From Ligustrum vulgare (taxonomy: Eukaryota > Streptophyta > Magnoliopsida > Lamiales > Oleaceae), in NCBI GenBank assembly GCA_963555705.1, contig OY743180.1, positions 31,156,129 to 31,220,128 of the forward strand: a stretch of 64,000 nt of DNA, read 5' to 3'. The notes under the pieces are model-generated. The model made no database searches and was not told the origin of the DNA. It worked only from the letters and a program-made list of their open reading frames with translations. Positions 57,582-64,000 of this stretch are shown here, in pieces (the first letter of the stretch is position 1; each line of letters starts with the position of its first letter). The position numbers were made by a program, and so were the translations under genes.

Positions 57582-58376
57582 CCAATACTAGGAGGAATAG
57601 CCCTTCCTTTAAAAAATTCCACCACAGCATCATAGACATCAAACTGAACAATATCCCAGCAAACTTGATAGAACGTGCCACCAAAACCATCAGGGCTAGC
57701 AACGCTATCTTTGCTCAATTCAAATACTGTTGCTTTCACTTCCTCAAGGCTAGGGGATCGTGACAGCATCACATTGTCTTCTGCAGATACAATAGCAGGA
57801 ATCACCTCTTCAATAGGATTAGACGACAGGGGCTCATTATGAGAAAACAGATTAGAGAAAAAATTTATAGTTGACTGTTGAATACTTGGCTTATTAGTGA
57901 TTCTCCCCATCTAGTCATCAACGATATGGCTAATTTTGTTCTTAACCCTTTGCTTGTTAACTATTGCATGATAGAATTTAGTATTCCGATCACCTTCAAG
58001 GAGCCATTTAGAACCCACCTTCTGTTTCCAGAATAGTTCTTCCCTCTTCAACAGCATATTTAGCCTTGCATCACTTGGTGTATATCCTTGAAATTAACAC
58101 ATCCTTTTCTTGCCATTTACTCTGTAACGCGATGTACTGGTTGTTATCCTCTAATGCTGAGCATTTTGTATCCTGCTTCCACAAACACCATAATTTTCCA
58201 CTACTATTGGAGCAACACAAATCCATATGAAGAAGTCTGCAGTACTTTCCAATCTTCTTACTATCAACAATTGGTTCAGCCAGAATAAATAAGCCAATAT
58301 TATGAATCTTAATTAAAACTGTTAACCTTACAACTGAGGACTTCAATCCTCTAGCATTCCAAATCAAAATATTCAT
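57582..58376 (-). pseudogene. LINE ORF2 N-terminal part with internal endonuclease deletion
   Basis: It starts MNILIWNARGLKSSVVRLTV and runs to DVLISRIYTK, the beginning of the endonuclease domain. The next sequence is already the linker before reverse transcriptase: LFWKQKVGSKWLLEGDRNTK, then NFFSNLFSH and LSKDSVASPDGFGGTFYQ. Most of the endonuclease domain is therefore missing. The LINE part stops at AIPPSIGA, where copia inserted, and a TAG lies near 57912. Confidence 0.85.
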
Positions 58377-58605
58377 TAAAAAACCAATTACAATTTTCTT
58401 CTACCCCTCATTCTCTTTAGATTTTTTGAAACCTCTTTGTGGCCAATCTGCACTGTATTTAGCTCTTCTTCTTCTTCTTCTTATTCCTCTTGATATACAG
58501 GAGAAGACTTTTTGTTAGAATTAAATTCCTCTTTAATAATATTTTTGAGTTTTTACAGTCTATTTCCTGCAAATTCCTTTTTACAAACTTCTTTCTTCTG
58601 AATCT
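58377..58605. other. Sequence between LINE and mobile-domain pseudogene
   Basis: It contains a (CTT)n run near 58466-58482. It may include LINE 5' leader sequence, but nothing is diagnostic. Confidence 0.4.
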
Positions 58606-61413
58606 ATGGCACCCAAAGCTTCTTCATCGCCTAAGGCCATTTCTGGTTTTTAGGATTTTCAGAAAACCCTTGCCTCACCATATGTTGAGTCATATTCTGT
58701 GCTAGGCCCACTTTTATTGATGCTGATGAAGGTAAGGTTTTGTTCATAGTGCAAGCTTTCCCCCTTTCCGAAAGTTCTCAATGCCATTGAAGCTTTTGCA
58801 AAAGATCCCAATTTAGATCTAGTGCTATTTTCCATGGCACTTCAATTTTGGTCTAACGATTATAACACTTCCATCTTCCTCTTTGGTCCATTAACCATCA
58901 CCTTGTGTGATCTTGGTTCCCTTCTTGATTTAACACCTATAGGTCATACAATTTCTCCCTTCTTTAATTCTACTCTTAATAGCCCTTCGTTCTCGAATTG
59001 AGCCCTAAAGACCTTACTAGTCCTCCTTCAATGTTTGCAAGTACGTCATTTGTGCTCCTCACATCAAGCCTTCAAGTAGTTATCTTCCTCAATGGAGGGA
59101 AATTGCAAAGGGTAATTTAAATTATGTTCTTTCACTTTGGCGGCTATTTATAGGGGCATGGCTACCCTTATGCATTGATTAAACACTAATAAAGGAACTC
59201 TCATTTCCTGTGGTTTCCTCTAGATCCTTCAACCATATTTTACTTATTTTGGTACTCCATCAGTGATGTCTCCTTTCATTGCTATGCCCTAGTATTGGCT
59301 AGATTGTTTTTTGTGAATCAAAGTCGTAGGAATGTAATTTCGTATTTCTACAACCTTTACGAACTTCCTTCCTTTTTGCCTTATCCATTGTCCCATTGTC
59401 CAGCCTATGTATTAGTTTCCTTGACTACTTAGGACAGGGCAATATGGGTCAAAATCTTGACCTGCCATGAATTGTTTTATGATTTCATTGGTACTGGCAC
59501 AAATGCAAAAGCTAGGGTAGAGGTGTATTCTCCTTATTTTGTTGCACGTCAGTTTGGATTGGTATGAGCATGGGCAGTTCCTTTCTTTGCTTGCGCTAAC
59601 ACGGGATTCTAAAATCGATTCCTTGTCCTCCACCCCGATGAAGCTAACATAGTGGATTCTAACAACAGAGATTTGTTAACTAATACATGATGGTGGTCTT
59701 TTCATTTTGCTCTATTTGGTCATCCCCTATTTGCAAATTTTTTATCAACCGTGGAGGAAAGGCTTTTTGGTGTACTTCTTTCCCTAGTTTTCCATGCCGT
59801 TGATGTTAAAGCCACTTCTATCCTTAAGAAATCATTGGCCATATCTCCAGGCCAAAAGTTTTCAAAAACTAGCTCACCTTACTCTCATTCTCAAGAGGGA
59901 ATTTCTGGTTCCAAGAAACGACCCGTCGTGGCTAATCCAGAGGAGACATTAGAAGAGGATAATGTTCCCTTTGCTCTAAGGGTAACCATAATAAAACTTT
60001 TTCATCCTTCCTTGTTTTTATTTCGTAACTTGGCTCTAAATTAGTTTCTTTCTTTGCAACCTCGTCCTAACCCGACCAGTGTTACTTCACATTCTCCACT
60101 GAACCCATCTGGTCGTGATGCGGCCACAAAAAGTCTTTTACTAGCTTCATCCTCACTCCTTTAGTTTACAGTGAAATCTCCTCCTTTAGATCCAGAAGGT
60201 AATCAAGAAGATGTTTTTTTATTGTGCTTTTGAGCCCCCACAAGGTATGGGAATAGCTTTAGTTTTGAGTACTTCACCTCTTAGCTAGATTCTTCCTACC
60301 ATTACTGACATACATTGTGATCACCCTTATTTTGAGTATAATTCTTTCCTTCGTCCTAGCCTCCCTACCATAGTTGAGCCTGATAGTCCTCCCATTACTG
60401 AACCTAGTATTCCTCAATCAGTGTTCATGCCATAATAAATCTGGATCATAACTCGCCGTCTGACCTTGATCTTTGTTCTCTTTCAGAACCCTTGGTTTCA
60501 GATTCTATGTGTGATGTTCCAATGAAGACTTTCGTCAATCTTGGATCTTTGATTAATCTGAAAATTTCTACTTCAAAAGCTCCTTAGACTGATTCAATAT
60601 ATACACCGCATGAATCTTTACTTCCTGATACTGTGAGTATATTTTCTTTGCGCCGATTGTTTATGGTACTTGTGTTTAACTATACTCACCATTTATTGGG
60701 CTTTCACAGGGAGATTTGGACTGAATTCTTCAGTTCGCCTATCAAGTCTTTTCTTTGATGGAGAACATGATAAGAGGCTCCACTAGCCATTCTTTTGAAT
60801 TAGATCTGTCATTGGCAACTCCATCTTCTAATCTTCATGATTGGTGTAAGCTTGTGCTAGAGTATGCCCGCTTTACCGATGGAGATGTGATGTCAGCTAC
60901 ATCCACCAGGAATCCCTCTAAACTTGAAGAGCTTAACAATAAATTATAGGGAATATTGTCTGCTTCGTCCATACTAGTGCCTCGTAATGCCAAGATTACT
61001 TTGAAAGTAACTCATAGTAAACTTCAAGAACTACTTGATCAATCAACCAACCTTTGCAAATGGAAGGGGAAACTACTGGGCATCACCCAGACAATACCAA
61101 TTTGATTTCAGACTTCTCGAAAGCCAAACAAATGGTAGAGGAATTAACCTTTGAAGCAACGAAAGTCACTTCTTCTTTGGAAAATGCTCGTGCAAATTCT
61201 GGACAGAGATTGCTGATTTAGAAATGGTGAAGGCAACGTAGACATGGGCCTTATCTCAAGAAGTAGAATGGGTTAAGGCACTTACTTTCTAATATACTAA
61301 CGTGGAGAAAGCTTGCTCGGAAAAGGAATCAACCACTATACAAATAGAAGAAATGTAGCTTGATGAAGCATGAACATAGTAAAGAATCCCATTCGCTCTT
61401 TGTTGGAGCAAGC
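58606..61413 (+). pseudogene. Decayed plant mobile domain (PMD) gene
   Basis: The ATG at 58606 reads MAPKASSSPKAISGF then a stop. The frame recovers further on as FPKVLNAIEAFAKDPN, ALQFWSNDYNTSIFLFGPLT and ITLCDLGSLLDLTPIG, the pattern of the plant mobile domain (family form W...TF.F..GE.T.TLEDV..L.GL). Many stops and shifts follow. Around 60755 a cleaner exon gives FELDLSLATPSSNLHDWCKL after a GT-AG intron (about 60630-60710). PMD proteins include MAIN/MAIL factors and transposon-derived relatives; which type this was cannot be told. The sequence stops at the LTR insertion at 61414. Confidence 0.65.
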
Positions 61414-63167
61414 TGTGACGCCCTGAACTTGAGCTTCGAGTGTCACGTACTAAATACAATAACTTCTGCCTTTGCTGCATGTAAAAACTCTTAAATAAAA
61501 TGTAATACATACTGGAAAATTATTTTCAATTTATAGTAAAATATCTCTATAACATTTAATGGACAGCAGAAGTGCATGTTGACCTGAAATTACACTTTAC
61601 ATATACGAACTCGGTGCTGTCACGGCTAATTGGGGCAGCCCATTCAAATAATTTTATAAAATTCATCCCAACTCCATTTTCTTTGAAATCTATGGCATTA
61701 GAAATATATTTTCAAGTATTTTCCTATATTAGAATATGGAAAATTACCAAGATCATATGATACAGACGTTTTATTAAAAACAGTGAGGAGTAGCACATAA
61801 ACTTCAGATTGACCTTTTGACACTTAAAAAATTATATCTTGTGCCACACATATCCAAATTGAGTGATTTTTGTGCTCATGTAAATAAACTCAAAGATGGA
61901 TACTTCAGTATTTTTAGAGTCTCAAATGGATCTTTTTAAAGTTCGTAATTGCACTTTCAATTGACCCTAAGAATCTGTCCAGTTTATGTCTCTTTGACCA
62001 TTGCAGGAAAAAGTCTATAAAAATGCCTTTAAGCACAACATGAAAGATGTGATTACAAAATATATTTCCAGTACTGTATTACATCATGCCTTATACATGC
62101 TATATTTAATACCACAAGAAAAACATATGGAAAATAGTCTTCGAGCAAAGCATACGAAAAGGAAATTTTGATACAAAATAACTTTGTCCTTGACCCATCA
62201 TCGAGTATGCCGACTGACTTCCATCAACCTCAACGATCATACATCTAAGATTTTAGTATAAATACTATGAGTATAAGGAACACTCAGTAAGATACCATGC
62301 TCGGATTTAACATGTTAATATTATACAAAAGAAAGCATTCAAACACATATTTGCACGTTCCGGCTTGCCGGTGCCCTTCGGACTTGTCTGAAGGCATAAA
62401 TAGATATCTAACTTTGTGGACTTGTCCACATCTTTCATATTATGGTTTTCATGCATAACTTAAGCATAAATATTACCATGAAATCCTACCACTTGAGCGT
62501 AGAAAGTATCTTACCTTAAAACTTGGATTAATTTTGGTGGAAAAGTGTACTTGAAAGTCCTAGTCTTTGTTCTTTTTCTTCTATTCTCACGAATATCTTT
62601 TCTCTTTACTCTTCTTCACTAACACTTGATATTTGTTTTTCTTTTGAAAGTAGTTTTCTAGTTGTATAAATGTTAGCAAGAAACATTACTTAATTATCTA
62701 AAAGGTAAAGAAAACCCATGGACTAAGTAAGGTATAAAGGTGACTATCTACCAAGTTGAAGTTTGGTGCCTCCACGTGAGCTTTATTTCATCATCAATAC
62801 TTCATGCATGCATTCATGCACTTAATATCGCATTATGCCTTAATTTGAACACCTCATGTTTGCTCAAAATACCTCATGCTTGTTTAAACACTAAACACCT
62901 CATGCTTTGCTTGTTACTTCACTACAAAGGTAAACTTCACTCTCGGCCAACTGAATAATAAAGAAATACTCATCAATAGTAAATAGGTGTAAAATTTGAA
63001 ATTTATCCCAAATCCCTAATTAACTCTTGGCAAACTTTTAATAATCCAACAATACAAACTTGGCAATCACTAATAATTTTGGCCATATCAAACTTTGAAA
63101 AGTTAAATTATCATCCTAAAAAATTAAATGAGCAAATTAAGCGAGCACAAAATTTCGGAGTGTTATA
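61414..63167 (-). repeat. 3' LTR of a chromovirus-type gypsy element
   Basis: On the minus strand a polypurine tract AAGGGAGGAGGGA is followed by TATAACACTCCG (family form TGTAACACCCC with G to A at position 2). The other end reads CAGGGCGTCACA at 61414. Length is about 1754 bp. An internal ACTGAGTGTTCCTTATACTC resembles the 22680 and window-start LTRs. Confidence 0.7.
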
Positions 63168-63188
63168 TCCCTCCTCCCTTAAAAAATT
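63168..63188 (-). other. Polypurine tract of the chromovirus-type element
   Basis: The minus strand reads TTTTTTAAGGGAGGAGGGA after the conserved GAGGACGAAA, the usual end of Tekay/Del-type elements. Confidence 0.75.
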
Positions 63189-63199
63189 TCGTCCTCGAA

Positions 63200-64000
63200 A
63201 TTACCTCGAACTTAGTTGAAAAGTTCTGGATACTTGGTCTTGATTTCCTCTTCTCTTTCCCAAGTTGATTCTTCGACATTATGGTTTCACCATTGAACTC
63301 TCACCAATGGAATTTCTTTTGTCCTCAGTTGTTGGATTCGACGATCTAAGATTGGTACTGCTTTTTCCTCATAAGTCATGTTTTGTTTGATATCTAATGG
63401 TTGATAACTAACCACATGACACACATATTGTCTAAGCATTGACACGTGTAATAAATCATGAATTGCTTAAAAATCTGGTGGCAGAGCTATTCGATAAGCT
63501 GCATTTCCAACTTCCTGCAAAATTTCAAAAGGGCCCATGAATCTTGGTCGAAGTTCTCCCTTCTTTCCAAAGCGATAAACTCCCTTCATAGGTGCCACCT
63601 TTAAGAAAACCTTATCACCAACATCGAATGCTAAATCTTTTCTCCTTTTATCAGCATAACTTTTTTGTTGGTCCTGAGCTGCTTTGATTATATCACTTAT
63701 CTTATCAATGGCTCGACTGGTTTCCTCAATTATTTCTGGTCCCAAAACTCTTCTCTCAGCTACTTCATCCCAATAAAGAAGAGATCTACATTTTCTACCT
63801 TATAGAGTTTCGTAAGGTGCCATATTTATCGTAGCTTGATAGCTATTATTATAGGTAAACTCTACCAATGGCACATAATTTTCCCAACCGCCTCTTAAAT
63901 CAAGGACGCAGGCACGTAGTATATCCTCCAAATTTTGAATAGTCCACTCTAATTATCCATTTGTTTGAGGATGAAATGTCGTACTAAAATTTAACTTGGT
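63200..64000 (-). pseudogene. Chromovirus integrase C-terminus, cut by window edge
   Basis: From the right edge the minus strand reads NFSTTFHPQTNG, a stop, then NLEDILRACVLDLRGGWENY and VPLVEFTYNNSYQ, the end of the integrase core. The segment 63745-63467 carries KSYADKRRKDLAFDVGDKVF, LRPRFMGPFEILQEVGNAAY and RIALPPDF. After a stop it goes on with HVSMLRQYV and ESTWEREEEIKTKYPELF, the degenerate chromodomain tail. At least three in-frame stops make it a pseudogene. The rest of pol lies beyond 64000. Confidence 0.88.

Larger units (their letters stand above)
49302..58376 (-). mobile_element. L1-type LINE, dead, split by a copia insertion
   Basis: A poly-A tail (T-run 49302-49313) and a TTTATTAATAAAAGTG stretch mark the 3' end on the minus strand. 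The ORF2 start MNILIWNARGLK at 58376 marks the 5' side. The element is interrupted at 51940-57576. Protein order is endonuclease start, reverse transcriptase, zinc-finger-type C-terminus. LINEs copy themselves by target-primed reverse transcription. A terminal target duplication was not found, so the true 5' end may lie right of 58376. Confidence 0.85.

Overview
This window comes from a plant nuclear genome, almost certainly a eudicot. It is AT-rich and gene-poor, its one clear host gene has plant-type introns and a chloroplast-targeted product, and the rest is dense with plant LTR retrotransposons, LINE, SINE, CACTA and small inverted-repeat elements. I could not fix the species; the ATP sulfurylase looks eudicot, possibly asterid.

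Layout. 1-726 is a chromovirus-type LTR cut by the window edge. 3.4-4.4 kb is a GC-rich block followed by a GTGAC-rich array. 4701-5581 is an inverted-repeat element with TTA target duplications and internal tandem repeats. 7345-7647 may be a tiny two-exon gene. 9.6-13.9 kb holds a decayed Athila-like gypsy element in minus orientation (polypurine tract and LTR start at 9.64 kb, gag and protease remnants at 12.9-13.9 kb). A 1.45 kb segment at 13763-15214 recurs directly at 17259-22052. The second copy was split by a 467 bp MITE (18049-18515) and a complete 2.87 kb LTR element lacking pol (18745-21617); the first copy preserves approximate empty sites for both.

The one intact host gene is a five-exon plastid ATP sulfurylase (24724-28184, minus), which activates sulfate in sulfur assimilation. 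It carries a recognisable miR395 target site in exon 1. Downstream are nested MITEs (29.1-30.9 kb), a second GTGAC-type array in inverted orientation (31.2-32.8 kb) and a GC-rich block.

33684-46015 is a 12.3 kb Ty3/gypsy element of apparent Tat lineage (minus), with 95 percent identical LTRs, mutated gag-pol, a 40 bp repeat in its leader, and a spliced ORF on the opposite strand between pol and the 3' LTR. It is followed by a CACTA transposon terminus (to 46507) and a PERK-type receptor kinase exon fragment (47.7-47.9 kb).

49.3-58.4 kb is a dead L1-type LINE (minus) broken by a copia insertion (51940-57576). That insertion is an inverted composite: a 5'-truncated element with almost intact pol faces a reversed 5' LTR-gag fragment, yet the whole is bounded by a single TGGCG target duplication. 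A tRNA-derived SINE then inserted into one of its LTRs, so nesting is three levels deep. 58.6-61.4 kb is a decayed plant-mobile-domain gene, interrupted at 61414 by a chromovirus whose LTR and integrase end run off the window.

Coordinates, splice sites and identities were all read by eye; no database search was possible.
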